32,794 nt of DNA from contig MGQB01000031.1 of the NCBI GenBank assembly GCA_001797675.1, positions 162,588 through 195,381 of the forward strand. Direction: 5' to 3'. The notes beneath the pieces were generated by a model. It saw nothing but the letters and a program-made list of their open reading frames with translations. It did not search any database and was not told the DNA's origin. Numbering within the stretch: position 1 is the stretch's first letter; the number at the start of each line of letters is the position of its first letter. The DNA is from Deltaproteobacteria bacterium RBG_13_43_22 (GTDB lineage Bacteria > Desulfobacterota > RBG-13-43-22). The position numbers were made by a program, and so were the translations under genes. Shown here one piece after another: positions 6,623 through 14,481 of this stretch.

Positions 6623-7801
6623 ATGAAAGAATGTGTATTTATCGATGGAATCCGGACAGCCAATGCCCGGGCCCACAATGAAAAAGGATGGTTTAGAAAT
6701 GTCCGACCGGATGAAATGCTCACCGTTCTTTACACCGCCCTTTTTGAGAGGAATCCCAAAGTAAAGCCGGAGATGGTCGAAGGGGTGTTTATCGGTTCTG
6801 CCAATCCTTCCGGGATGCAGAATGATATTGGACGGGCAGCCTGGCTGACTTCGGGTCTTCCGGAAAGTGTGCCGTCACAAACCATTTGCAATCAATGTCC
6901 TTCCGGCATGTCGGCCACCATGGATGCCGCCCGGGCTATTATGACCGGCGAAACGGACATTATGATCGCCGGTGGAGCGGAAGATATGGAAAAGGTGCCT
7001 ATGGGGGCCAATATGGATATTTCGCCAAAACTATTTAAACGGTACAACCCTATGGAGATCCCCATGGGTGCTACAGCGGAAAAGGTGGCTGATTTATACA
7101 ATATCTCCGTAGATGACATGATCCAATTTGCCATCTTTTCCCATGAAGGGGCCAAGATGGCCAGAGATACAGGGAGATTCAAAAATGAGATTATCCCGTT
7201 AAAGGGGTTGAAAGATGACGGGACCGAATTCGTGGTCGAACGCGACCAGTGGATCCGCGAATCCATGAATCCGGAGGAAATGAAGGCCATGAAAACCCCG
7301 TTTAAAGAAAATGGGAAGATTACCGCAGCCTTGTCATCGCCGTTGACCGCCGGTGCCGCCATCATGTTGCTCATGAGCCGTGACAAGGCTGACGAACTGG
7401 GCCTTTCCTACAGTTATAAATATAAATTCGGTGCCCAGGCCGGTAATGATCCGACGGTTATGGGTATCGGCCCAATTTTTTCCGTTAAAAAGCTCTTTGA
7501 AAAAACGGGATTAAAGTCTGAAGATATCGGTGCGGTTGAGCTCAATGAGGCCTTTGCCAGCCAGGCCCTGGCTGTTATCCGGGAACTAAAGCTGGATAGC
7601 GACAATGCCCCTTTTAAAAAAGTAAACACCTGGGGAGGCGCCATCGCCTTAGGACATCCGCTTGGTGAGTCAGGGGCTCGTATTCTGGTCACCCTGTTAA
7701 ACAGAATGAAGACGGATTATCCAAACGAGAAATATGGTCTGGCCACACTGTGCGGCGGTTTCGGCAATTCCAACGCCGTGATTATTGAAAAAATTAAATA
7801 A
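6623..7801 (+). CDS. Thiolase family protein (acetyl-CoA acetyltransferase-like)
   Basis: 392 aa, with AAGGAGG (6607-6613) nine bases before the ATG. All thiolase signatures are visible: the nucleophile C92 in CNQCPSGMSA, NEAF at 308-311, the base H345 in GGAIALGHPLGESGAR and the second catalytic C377 in LCGGFG. These fit a Claisen-type thiolase that cleaves or forms 3-oxoacyl-CoA. The segment between about 120 and 180 (KVPMGANMDISPKLFKRYNP) is not the standard degradative thiolase loop, so chain-length preference cannot be judged. It forms a metabolic pair with the enoyl-CoA hydratase, although the repeat element separates them. A stable hairpin follows at 7833-7876. Confidence 0.93.
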   Translation: MKECVFIDGIRTANARAHNEKGWFRNVRPDEMLTVLYTALFERNPKVKPEMVEGVFIGSANPSGMQNDIGRAAWLTSGLPESVPSQTICNQCPSGMSATMDAARAIMTGETDIMIAGGAEDMEKVPMGANMDISPKLFKRYNPMEIPMGATAEKVADLYNISVDDMIQFAIFSHEGAKMARDTGRFKNEIIPLKGLKDDGTEFVVERDQWIRESMNPEEMKAMKTPFKENGKITAALSSPLTAGAAIMLLMSRDKADELGLSYSYKYKFGAQAGNDPTVMGIGPIFSVKKLFEKTGLKSEDIGAVELNEAFASQALAVIRELKLDSDNAPFKKVNTWGGAIALGHPLGESGARILVTLLNRMKTDYPNEKYGLATLCGGFGNSNAVIIEKIK

Positions 7802-7832
7802 CCGTCCAATAGCCGGTTTTCACCATTAAGAT

Positions 7833-7876
7833 TCTATTGAAGCTTCCCGCACCTTGGCGCAGGGGGCTTCAATAGA
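7833..7876 (+). terminator. Strong hairpin downstream of the thiolase gene
   Basis: TCTATTGAAGC (7833-7843) and GCTTCAATAGA (7866-7876) form a perfect 11-bp stem that can extend by four more pairs (TTCC with GGGG). It lies 32 bases after the thiolase stop and ahead of the transporter gene. No clear T-run follows, so intrinsic termination is likely but not certain. Confidence 0.5.
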
Positions 7877-7962
7877 CCTCAGTATTTCATCAAAATTAGA
7901 TCAATCTCAAGAATCCACTCGACTTCTTAAAATTCGAAACTTTTTACCTATGGACCGACCCC

Positions 7963-9594
7963 ATGACTCCTGAAGTTGAAAATGCATTCCTACCCCCCAT
8001 GGTATTGACCAGACAACAAAAGATAGCCACTTTGGTTGGGGCTTTGTTGTCCATGTTCATGAGTTCCCTCAACCAGACGGTCATAGGCACGGCCATGCCC
8101 CGTATTATTATTGAGCTGGGAGGATTCGCTCATTATACCTGGGTGGCCACCGCTTTTTTGATCACCTCCACCATCACCATACCTATTGTCGGTAAACTTT
8201 CCGATATGTACGGCCGAAAACGGTTCTATCTTATCGGCCAGGGGATTTTTATCGCCGGATCCCTGTTGTCCGGATTCAGCCAAACGATGACCCAACTCAT
8301 TTTGTTCCGGGGTTTTCAAGGCATAGGGGCCGGCATGATGATGGCCAATACCGTGGCCATCATCGCCGACATCTTCCCTCCTGCCGAACGGGGGAAATAT
8401 TCCGGGCTCATGACCGGGACCATGGGGATATCCTCTATAATCGGGCCTACTCTGGGAGGATTTATCACTGATACGCTTTCCTGGCATTGGGTCTTTTGGG
8501 TGAACATCCCCATTGGGGTTTCGATCATTCTCCTTATTTTTTTCTTTTTTCCTGATCTCCGATCGGTTCACCCGAAAAGTCGTGTCGATTTTTCCGGTGT
8601 GGCGACTTTTATCTTGGCTCTCGTACCGGCTATGCTGGCTTTGTCCTGGGGAGGGGTCGACCAGCCCTGGATTTCAGTACCTATTATTGGAATGCTGGTT
8701 TTCTCCCTAATCATGGGCATCCTTTTTCTGTTTATTGAAACCAGAAGTAAGGAGCCGCTTATTCCCTTGTCGCTCTACAAAAACCAAATTTTCAAGATTT
8801 CTCAAGTTATTATCTTCCTGATGGGGATGGGGATGTTCGGCAGTCTTATTTTTATCCCCCTTTTTTTTCAGGGCGTCTTGGGGGCCTCGGCCACGATAAG
8901 TGGGAGCTTCATGACCCCCATGATGCTGGGCCTGGTGGTGGGAAGTTTTACTTCCGGGCAGTTTCTATCCCGGGCCGGAGGGCATTACCGTCTTCAGGGC
9001 ATGATCGGTTTGGGGGCCATGGCTTTGGGCATGGGATTGATTTCCAGAATGACCTTTCAGACCGGTTTTACGCAAGCGGTGGCCAACATTGTCTTGACGG
9101 GGGTGGGGATAGGGATCATTATGCCATGTTATACGATAGCCGTGCAGAATTCGGTTCCCTACCATTTTCTTGGGACTGCCACGTCTTTAATGGTTTTTGC
9201 CCGGTCTATCGGAGGAACCCTGGGTCTGGCCGTTTTAGGAGTGGTGATGAGCAACCGTTTTCGTTTCCACTTTATGCATCATCTTCCTCCTGCGGTAAAG
9301 GTGTTGGTCACACCGGAACAGATGACTATGTTGGCGAAAAATCCCCAGGCCCTGATCAGCCCCGGAGCCCAGATGAGAATGAAAGCCTTTTTTGCAGGCT
9401 TTGGAAATCAAGGAGAAGCCTTGTCTGAACAAATTCTCCAGACCCTGCGACAGTCCCTTGCCTTTGCCATATCCCAGGTTTTCACCATCGCCCTTTGCCT
9501 GATCCTCATTGGATTCATCGCCAATTTCTTTATCAAGGAAATGCCTCTGCGCAAGCAGCATGATTTTACTAACCTGGGAGGTCAAGGTGGATAA
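7963..9594 (+). CDS. DHA2-type MFS drug:H+ antiporter (EmrB/QacA family)
   Basis: 543 aa, the length of the 14-helix DHA2 group. The first helix carries LNQTVIGTAMPRI (motif D1), the loop between helices 2 and 3 has GKLSDMYGRKR (motif A), and GISSIIGPTLGGFI is motif C of antiporters. Strongly hydrophobic segments continue to about residue 440. A long extracytoplasmic insert (PPAVKVLVTPEQMTMLAKNPQALISPGAQ) precedes the last helix, as in other members. It would sit in the inner membrane and export a lipophilic or anionic compound by proton antiport; the substrate is unknown. It follows the accessory enzymes on the same strand but lies behind a hairpin, so co-regulation is only possible. The ribosome site is weak (GGA nine bases before ATG). 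Confidence 0.92.
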   Translation: MTPEVENAFLPPMVLTRQQKIATLVGALLSMFMSSLNQTVIGTAMPRIIIELGGFAHYTWVATAFLITSTITIPIVGKLSDMYGRKRFYLIGQGIFIAGSLLSGFSQTMTQLILFRGFQGIGAGMMMANTVAIIADIFPPAERGKYSGLMTGTMGISSIIGPTLGGFITDTLSWHWVFWVNIPIGVSIILLIFFFFPDLRSVHPKSRVDFSGVATFILALVPAMLALSWGGVDQPWISVPIIGMLVFSLIMGILFLFIETRSKEPLIPLSLYKNQIFKISQVIIFLMGMGMFGSLIFIPLFFQGVLGASATISGSFMTPMMLGLVVGSFTSGQFLSRAGGHYRLQGMIGLGAMALGMGLISRMTFQTGFTQAVANIVLTGVGIGIIMPCYTIAVQNSVPYHFLGTATSLMVFARSIGGTLGLAVLGVVMSNRFRFHFMHHLPPAVKVLVTPEQMTMLAKNPQALISPGAQMRMKAFFAGFGNQGEALSEQILQTLRQSLAFAISQVFTIALCLILIGFIANFFIKEMPLRKQHDFTNLGGQGG

Positions 9595-9644
9595 GGCCGA
9601 AGGAATTTCAGGTTGAATCAGGAAAAGAAAGGGATCCGAGCCGT

Positions 9645-10421
9645 ATGACGCATTCCATTCCGAAGGATTATTCCAGATGGGTCTGGGGGAAACAGGCCGT
9701 CCTGGAGCTAATTAAAATCCATCCTCAAAAAGTCGAACAGGTGCTAATCAGTGTATCAGACCAGGACCGGCTAAAAAAGGAAATAGTCGATTTATGCGCC
9801 AGGGCCGGGATTCCTGTTTCTCCAAAAGATAGAAAAGAAATAACTCGTCTATTGCAGGTTCCGGCCCATCAAAATGTAGCCGCCCGGTTAAAGGGCGAAA
9901 CCCATGCCTTTATTTCCCTGGAAACCCTGGTTTCTGGAATCCTGTTGGATTCCATGCCCGCGCCGGTCCTGCTGGCCGTAGATCACCTGCAGGATCCCCA
10001 GAATTTGGGAGCTATAATCCGGACTGCCCATTGTGCCGGGGTGCAGGGGATCATTTTACCCAAAGACCGGTCTTGCCCGGTCTCCGGCACAGTCCGCAAG
10101 GCCGCGGCCGGGGCCCTGGAATATATGCCTTTGGTCCAGATCACCAATTTTGTTCGATCCCTTCAGTGGTTGAAAGAAAAAGGCTTCTGGATCCTCAGTC
10201 TGGAGGCCGGTTCCCCGGTTTCTTTATATGACCTGGATCTTCGGGTACCTCTGGTGGTAGTGGTGGGAGGGGAATCCGAAGGGGTCAGTTCTTTGGTTCG
10301 GAAACGTTCCGATTGGCTGGCCTCTATTCCCATGAAAGGCCCTATCTCTTCCCTCAATGCCTCGGCGGCCTGCGCTGTAGTCCTGTATGAGATATTGCGG
10401 CAAAGGCTGTTAATGCCTTAA
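9645..10421 (+). CDS. rlmB: 23S rRNA (guanosine-2'-O-)-methyltransferase, RlmB type
   Basis: 258 aa SpoU-family methyltransferase. The N-terminal part (WVWGKQAVLELIKIHPQKVEQVLIS) is the substrate-binding domain of RlmB/TrmH-type enzymes. The knotted domain shows motif 1 DHLQDPQNLGAIIRTA, motif 2 GGESEGVSSLVRKRSD and motif 3 IPMKGPISSLNASAACAVVLYE, with the asparagine and arginine residues of the SAM-binding knot in place. It would methylate the ribose of a 23S rRNA guanosine (G2251 in E. coli). Other SpoU enzymes share these motifs, so the site is inferred from the best overall fit. It has no close operon partner; the next genes run the other way and a convergent hairpin follows at 10419-10454. 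Confidence 0.88.
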   Translation: MTHSIPKDYSRWVWGKQAVLELIKIHPQKVEQVLISVSDQDRLKKEIVDLCARAGIPVSPKDRKEITRLLQVPAHQNVAARLKGETHAFISLETLVSGILLDSMPAPVLLAVDHLQDPQNLGAIIRTAHCAGVQGIILPKDRSCPVSGTVRKAAAGALEYMPLVQITNFVRSLQWLKEKGFWILSLEAGSPVSLYDLDLRVPLVVVVGGESEGVSSLVRKRSDWLASIPMKGPISSLNASAACAVVLYEILRQRLLMP

Positions 10422-10454
10422 CCTCTTTCAGGGCAACCCTTGGGAAAGGGGTTA
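10419..10454. terminator. Convergent hairpin between rlmB and yggS
   Basis: TAACC-T-CTTTC-A-GGG (from 10419) faces CCC-TTGG-GAAAG-G-GGTTA (to 10454), forming an imperfect stem of about 13 pairs that begins at the rlmB stop codon. Its location between convergent genes suggests a bidirectional terminator. No long T-run was seen on either side. Confidence 0.4.
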
Positions 10455-10480
10455 AATAGTTATGGTGAAATCCTTTGCCG

Positions 10481-11164
10481 TCAATCCCGTGGCCCGAAAA
10501 GGGCTGTTCCCACCCGGATTATCGTGGCCCCTTCTTCAATGGCTATTTCAAAGTCATGGGACATGCCCATGGAAAGATGGGCCAGGTCCAATTCCGGAAA
10601 TTCCTCCCGCCACCTTTGCCGTAGAAGAAACAGCGAGCGATACCAGGGACGGGATTTTTCCGGATCGGGATCATAAGGCGGGATGGACATGAATCCCCGG
10701 ATGCGCAAGGCCGGCCAGGCCGGACTTTCTTCTAATAATACAGGAACCTGTTCGGGCGTTAGTCCCGATTTGCTGGATTCTCCGGCCTCATTGACCTGGA
10801 TGAGAACCCCGATGGTTTTCCCGGCCTGAAGAGCCTGTCGGTTTAATTCCCGGGCCAGGGTAATACTGTCCACGGTTTCGACCATGGAAAAGAGCCTGAC
10901 GGCATGTTTAACCTTGTTTTTTTGCAAATGGCCGATAAAATGCCAGGTTCCTTGCCCGATGGTTTCAATCTTCTTTTGTGCCTCCTGGAGGTAATTCTCT
11001 CCAAAATGGGTCAGGCCTTCCCGGATCGCTTCTTGAATCCGTTCAACGGGAACGGTCTTGGATACGGCGATCAGCAAAACTTCATTTGGGTTTCTTCCCG
11101 TCTGAAGACAAACCGACTTTATTCTTTCTTCAACCTCTGCTATTGAATGAGCCAGAGAATCCAT
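10481..11164 (-). CDS. yggS: YggS/PLPBP family pyridoxal 5'-phosphate homeostasis protein
   Basis: 227 aa with AGGAG nine bases before the ATG at 11164. It is a single-domain PLP-binding TIM-barrel protein. PLP would attach to K36 in LIAVSKTVP; FGENYLQEA, WHFIGHLQKNKV and MGMSHDFEIAIEEGATIIRVGTALFG are the conserved family blocks. The family buffers PLP and affects amino-acid and vitamin B6 balance; it has no known catalytic reaction. In this window it is the last of three minus-strand genes (tatD, maf, yggS). An inverted-repeat element of 140 bp separates it from maf, so it may be expressed by read-through or separately. Confidence 0.93.
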   Translation of the reverse strand: MDSLAHSIAEVEERIKSVCLQTGRNPNEVLLIAVSKTVPVERIQEAIREGLTHFGENYLQEAQKKIETIGQGTWHFIGHLQKNKVKHAVRLFSMVETVDSITLARELNRQALQAGKTIGVLIQVNEAGESSKSGLTPEQVPVLLEESPAWPALRIRGFMSIPPYDPDPEKSRPWYRSLFLLRQRWREEFPELDLAHLSMGMSHDFEIAIEEGATIIRVGTALFGPRD

Positions 11165-11196
11165 CTTTTTATTCTCCTAAAAATTTCAATAGCTCC

Positions 11197-11336
11197 TAGC
11201 TGAAAGCTGAAAGGAAAAGCAAACCAGTATTGATAAAATCAAAAAAATAGAATCTCATCTCCTCTGGGTGGGAGAGGATGGAGAGGAAGGGGATTAAATA
11301 TCGAGGCATTTGCCTTTCCCTTTGAGCTTTCAGCTA
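11197..11336. repeat. Intergenic inverted-repeat element built from a 7-base unit
   Basis: Left arm 11197-11223 and right arm 11309-11336 are near-perfect inverted copies: TAGCTGAAAGCT then AAAGG-AAA on the left, and the complement of the same with a single extra G on the right. The left arm contains AGCTGAA twice in tandem (11198-11211). The element ends two bases short of the maf stop codon and fills most of the maf-yggS gap. The 85-base centre is purine-rich and shows no gene. It may be a folded transcript segment or a non-autonomous repeat. Confidence 0.65.
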
Positions 11337-11337
11337 A

Positions 11338-11931
11338 TTATGGGTGTCCAAGTTCAAACCCCGTATATTTTTCCAATACCTCCAAAACCTCCGTTACCGG
11401 CAGACCTACCACATTGGTATAGGACCCCTGTATCTTTTTTACACAAAAGGCCCCCTTTCCCTGGATGGCATAAGCCCCGGCCTTATCCAGGGGCTCATAG
11501 GTTCGGACATACCAAGCGATCTCTTCGGTTGATAAAGACTTGAAACTGACTCGGGTCGAAACGCTTCTACAAAATGAACGGTTCGTTGCTCGATGCTGTA
11601 AACAGAAACCGGTAATAACCCGATGGGTTTTCCCGCTTAGGAGACGAAGAAACCTTTTCGCCTCTTGTGAATCTTTAGGTTTTCCCAATATTTTTTTCCC
11701 CAAAACAACCACCGTATCGGCCCCCAGAACCCATTGGTCTGGATAGAAGGATGAAACGATTTCAGCTTTCTCTTCGGCCATACGTTTTGCAAACGATATC
11801 GGGTCCTCATGCCATCGCGGGATTTCTTGAACATCGGCAGGAACAATTTTCAGCCGCAGACCTAACTCCTTCAATAAGGCTTTACGCCTGGGTGACTCAG
11901 AGGCTAAAATGAGTAAAAAAGATGATTTCAT
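11338..11931 (-). CDS. maf: Maf family nucleoside triphosphate pyrophosphatase (YhdE-like)
   Basis: 197 aa, normal for Maf. The signature ASESPRRKALL (usual ASxSPRR) is at residues 10-20, followed by LGADTVVVLG with the catalytic aspartate, GKPKDSQEA, DKAGAYAIQG and GSYTNVVGLPV. The DKAGAY...GSYTNVVGLP pattern is the dTTP/UTP pyrophosphatase subgroup (YhdE) rather than the YceF subgroup. It would hydrolyse unusual or canonical pyrimidine triphosphates to monophosphates and has been linked to septum control. The start ATG is nine bases after the tatD stop with no clear ribosome site of its own, so translation is probably coupled to tatD. Confidence 0.92.
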   Translation of the reverse strand: MKSSFLLILASESPRRKALLKELGLRLKIVPADVQEIPRWHEDPISFAKRMAEEKAEIVSSFYPDQWVLGADTVVVLGKKILGKPKDSQEAKRFLRLLSGKTHRVITGFCLQHRATNRSFCRSVSTRVSFKSLSTEEIAWYVRTYEPLDKAGAYAIQGKGAFCVKKIQGSYTNVVGLPVTEVLEVLEKYTGFELGHP

Positions 11932-11940
11932 TTTGGAAGA

Positions 11941-12717
11941 TCAATTTTCCAACAACCGTTTGAAGACTCGAGAAGTATTTTGGAGAACCGCCTGACTTAA
12001 TTCCGATAAAGCTAACCCTCTGAGTCGGGCCACGTGTTCTGCGGTGTGGACCAGATAGGCTGGCTCGTTTCGTTTGCCCCGAAAGGGATGAGGGGAAAGA
12101 AATGGGGCATCGGTTTCCAGAAGCAGGGATTCGATGGGGACCCGGCGGACGACCTCTTCCAAAACCGAACCTTTTTTATAGGTGACCGCCCCGGTGACGG
12201 ACAGAAAAAAGTTCAGATCCAAACACTGTTTGGCCATTTCCCAATCACCGGAAAAGCAATGGAAAACCCCTCCGACTTCCCAGGCCTTTTCTTCTCTTAA
12301 AATCGCCAGCACTTCTTCATGGGCCTCCCGGTCGTGAATGATGATGGGAAGATTCACGGTTTTGGCCAACTGAATCAATTGACGGAAGGTCTCTATTTGT
12401 GCTTTTTGCGGGGAAAGGTTGCGATAAAAATCCAGCCCGATTTCTCCCAGGGCCACCACCTGTTTGTCTTGGGCCAGTCTGGTTAATTGAGGAAGGGTTT
12501 CCGGATGAAAAGAGGCGGCATCGTGGGGATGGACCCCCACCGTGGCCCAGATAGTTTGGTAGGTTTTGGCCAAAGCCAGGGACTTTTGACTGCTTTCCAG
12601 ATCGGTCCCGATGGTGATGATCCCGGTTATTCCTTTGGCAACGGCCCGCTCAATGACCTGCGGGCGATCCGGGTCAAATTCTTTCATCTCCAAATGGGCG
12701 TGAGAATCAATCCACAT
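11941..12717 (-). CDS. tatD: TatD family metal-dependent hydrolase
   Basis: 258 aa from the ATG at 12717 (MWIDSHAHLEM), the family-typical start; an in-frame ATG eight codons upstream (12741) sits inside a heptad repeat and is less likely. Metal ligands are visible in DSHAHL, GEIGLDFYRN, IIHDREAHEE, FHCFSGDWE and LLETDAPFLSP, giving a two-metal TIM-barrel hydrolase. Family members are 3'-5' deoxyribonucleases or related phosphoesterases. The usual C-terminal sequence FRGKRNEPAYL is intact. It is first in the minus-strand set tatD-maf-yggS. No strong ribosome site was found near either start; the upstream DNA is the GTTCAAA repeat tract at 12729-12749. Confidence 0.9.
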   Translation of the reverse strand: MWIDSHAHLEMKEFDPDRPQVIERAVAKGITGIITIGTDLESSQKSLALAKTYQTIWATVGVHPHDAASFHPETLPQLTRLAQDKQVVALGEIGLDFYRNLSPQKAQIETFRQLIQLAKTVNLPIIIHDREAHEEVLAILREEKAWEVGGVFHCFSGDWEMAKQCLDLNFFLSVTGAVTYKKGSVLEEVVRRVPIESLLLETDAPFLSPHPFRGKRNEPAYLVHTAEHVARLRGLALSELSQAVLQNTSRVFKRLLEN

Positions 12718-12728
12718 AAAAAAATTGG

Positions 12729-12749
12729 GTTCAAAGTTCAAAGTTTAAG
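12729..12749. repeat. Three tandem 7-base units at the tatD 5' end
   Basis: On the plus strand GTTCAAA (12729-12735), GTTCAAA (12736-12742) and GTTTAAG (12743-12749) follow each other exactly. The tract overlaps the alternative tatD start at 12741 and takes the place where a ribosome site would be expected. Confidence 0.5.
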
Positions 12750-12951
12750 GTTGTACCCATTTCCTCTCAAAGCATATTTGGGTAAAAAGCTTCAAGTTCT
12801 TCTCCATGGTAGTTGGAGGAAAGTGGTCAATCCCGTTGAAAGCGGAAGAGGATTCAAGGGGTCGAGCCCTACGTATGAATGGGATGGACCCTTCGTTCCT
12901 TCTGAAACCCTTATCCCTTGTCCTGCCTTAACAAGCTGGTTTTATTTACTG
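12750..12951. other. Intergenic stretch upstream of tatD, no gene seen
   Basis: This belongs to the 514-bp divergent gap between tatD and fabH. It is of mixed composition. A fragment AGGATTCAAGG near 12850 resembles the octad units at 16085-16116, but it stands alone. The long plus-strand open frame across this stretch is mostly the antisense of tatD and has no family match. Confidence 0.4.
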
Positions 12952-12975
12952 TTTTTTTATGGTACCATAAAAAAA
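12952..12975. promoter_or_regulatory. Perfect 24-base palindrome
   Basis: Seven T, then ATGGTACCAT, then seven A: an exact dyad centred on GTAC at 12963/12964. It lies about 75 bp upstream of the fabH promoter -35 box and about 235 bp upstream of the tatD start, in AT-rich DNA. A dyad like this is a natural operator for a dimeric regulator, but it could also act as a bidirectional hairpin with a U-tract on each strand. Confidence 0.45.
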
Positions 12976-13049
12976 GTGGATTTTTATCCTTAAGGTTTTT
13001 ATATCATACCTTTTTACAAAAACCAAATGATTCCTGTAAGAAAATTCTT

Positions 13050-13078
13050 TTGAAATTAACTTGTGAATATGTTATAAA
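13050..13078 (+). promoter_or_regulatory. Predicted sigma70-type promoter of fabH
   Basis: TTGAAA (13050-13055) and TATAAA (13073-13078) are separated by exactly 17 bases, each matching five of six consensus bases. The surrounding DNA is AT-rich. The leader to the GTG at 13232 would be about 147 bases; nothing recognisable is in that leader. Confidence 0.65.
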
Positions 13079-13231
13079 CCCCTTATTACCCTCTAAAGGT
13101 GTCATTAATAAAATCTTTGATAAAGCATAGCGATCCTATCCCCTAAATCCGCTCCTGGGAGTTTCAACCTTCATTTTCAGTTTTGTGGATGGCAATCCTT
13201 TTGCTCAGTAAAAAAGAGAAAGGATTTTTGA

Positions 13232-14218
13232 GTGAAAAAAATAAGTATTAAAGGAACGGGTTGTTATCTGCCCGAGAGAATAGTCCCCAATTCGTATTTC
13301 GAAAAGATTGTCGATACCTCGGATCAATGGATAATCAGCCGGACCGGGATTCAGGAACGGAGGATGGTCCTGCCCGGGCAGGCCTTATCCGATATTGCCC
13401 TTCCGGCTTGCGAAAAGGCCTTGGAAATGGCCGGCCTTTCGGCTTGCGATCTGGATCTGATTGTCGTCGGGACCTCCACACCCGATATGCCGACGCCGTC
13501 GACCGGTTGTTTTCTCCAACATCGTCTTGGGGCAAAAAATGCGGTCGCTTTTGATATCAGTGCGGCTTGCCCGGGGTTTATCTATGGTTTGACCATAGCC
13601 CAAAAATTTATGCAGGACGGTTCTCATCGGCATGCCCTGGTAGTGGGGGGTGAAATCATTTCTCCCCGGATTGATTATCAGGACCGGGCCACCTGTGTCC
13701 TGTTCGGCGATGGGGCCGGGGCCGTGGTTTTAGGCCATTCCAACGGCGATGGAGAAGGAGAAATCCTTTCCACCGAGATCCACTCCGACGGCAGTCTCTG
13801 GGGATTGCTCAATGTGCCCGGAGGCGGTTCCCTCCATCCTCCCTCCAAGGAAATGGTCGAAGCCGGCCTCCATTATATCAAAATGCAGGGCAATGAAGTA
13901 TTCAAACATGCCGTCCGTTTCATGAGCGATGCTGTTCGGAAGGTTATGGAAGGCTGTGGGATTACTTCACGGCAGGTCGACTGGTTTATTCCTCATCAGG
14001 CCAACCTCCGTATCATGGAGGCTGTGGCCAAGCAGGTGGAGATTCCCATTGAAAAGGTGATCATTACTGTCCACAAATATGGCAATACCTCTGTGGCTAC
14101 CATCCCTACGGCCCTGGATGAAGCGTTTCGAAGCGGGCAAATTCAAAAGGGGGATTTGATCTTGACTGCATCCTTTGGCGCCGGATTTACCTGGGGAGCG
14201 GCTTTGTTCCGAATGTAA
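13232..14218 (+). CDS. fabH: 3-oxoacyl-[acyl-carrier-protein] synthase III (KAS III)
   Basis: 328 aa from GTG at 13232, with AGAAAGGA about eight bases upstream. The Cys-His-Asn triad of KAS III is complete: C113 in DISAACPGFIYGL, H255 in FIPHQANLRIM and N285 in HKYGNTSVAT. SDQWIISRTGIQERR and FGDGAGAVVLG are further family blocks, and the C-terminus ends FGAGFTWGAALFRM. It condenses acetyl-CoA (or another starter) with malonyl-ACP to begin fatty-acid synthesis. Unlike the common plsX-fabH-fabD-fabG order, it is followed only by an FmdB-type zinc ribbon, so it is either a stand-alone FabH or a second paralogue. Starter preference cannot be read. Confidence 0.93.
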   Translation: MKKISIKGTGCYLPERIVPNSYFEKIVDTSDQWIISRTGIQERRMVLPGQALSDIALPACEKALEMAGLSACDLDLIVVGTSTPDMPTPSTGCFLQHRLGAKNAVAFDISAACPGFIYGLTIAQKFMQDGSHRHALVVGGEIISPRIDYQDRATCVLFGDGAGAVVLGHSNGDGEGEILSTEIHSDGSLWGLLNVPGGGSLHPPSKEMVEAGLHYIKMQGNEVFKHAVRFMSDAVRKVMEGCGITSRQVDWFIPHQANLRIMEAVAKQVEIPIEKVIITVHKYGNTSVATIPTALDEAFRSGQIQKGDLILTASFGAGFTWGAALFRM

Positions 14219-14238
14219 ATATTAAGGGGAGAAGAATT

Positions 14239-14481
14239 ATGCCCATTTATGAGTTTTGCTGTGACCACTGTCATAAAAACTTTGAACTGCTGGCTGTTCA
14301 AAAGGGCGACCTGATAGCGCCAGTGTGTCCTTCCTGCCAGTCTCCGGAGATCAGCCGGGTTCTGTCGAAAATTAATGTGGGAAGTCCTGGAAAAGGGGGG
14401 CAATCCATGCCGCAGGTGAGTGAACGAAGCTGTGCATCCGGAAGTTGTGCCACCATTGATATCCCCGGCCCGAGCAAGTAG
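14239..14481 (+). CDS. FmdB family zinc-ribbon protein
   Basis: 80 aa, with GGGGAG upstream of the ATG. The start MPIYEFCCDHC is the FmdB/regulatory-protein zinc ribbon pattern; cysteines C8, C11, C30 and C33 form two CxxC pairs. The C-terminal part (RSCASGSCATIDIPGPSK) is Ser/Cys-rich and low in structure, with extra cysteines. The family was named from a putative regulator of formylmethanofuran dehydrogenase, but most members have no demonstrated role. It follows fabH by 20 bases and is probably co-transcribed. Confidence 0.88.
   Translation: MPIYEFCCDHCHKNFELLAVQKGDLIAPVCPSCQSPEISRVLSKINVGSPGKGGQSMPQVSERSCASGSCATIDIPGPSK

Noticed and set aside
12487..12993. 168-codon plus-strand frame over tatD
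   Set aside because: It is mainly the antisense of tatD and continues into a repeat-containing intergenic region.
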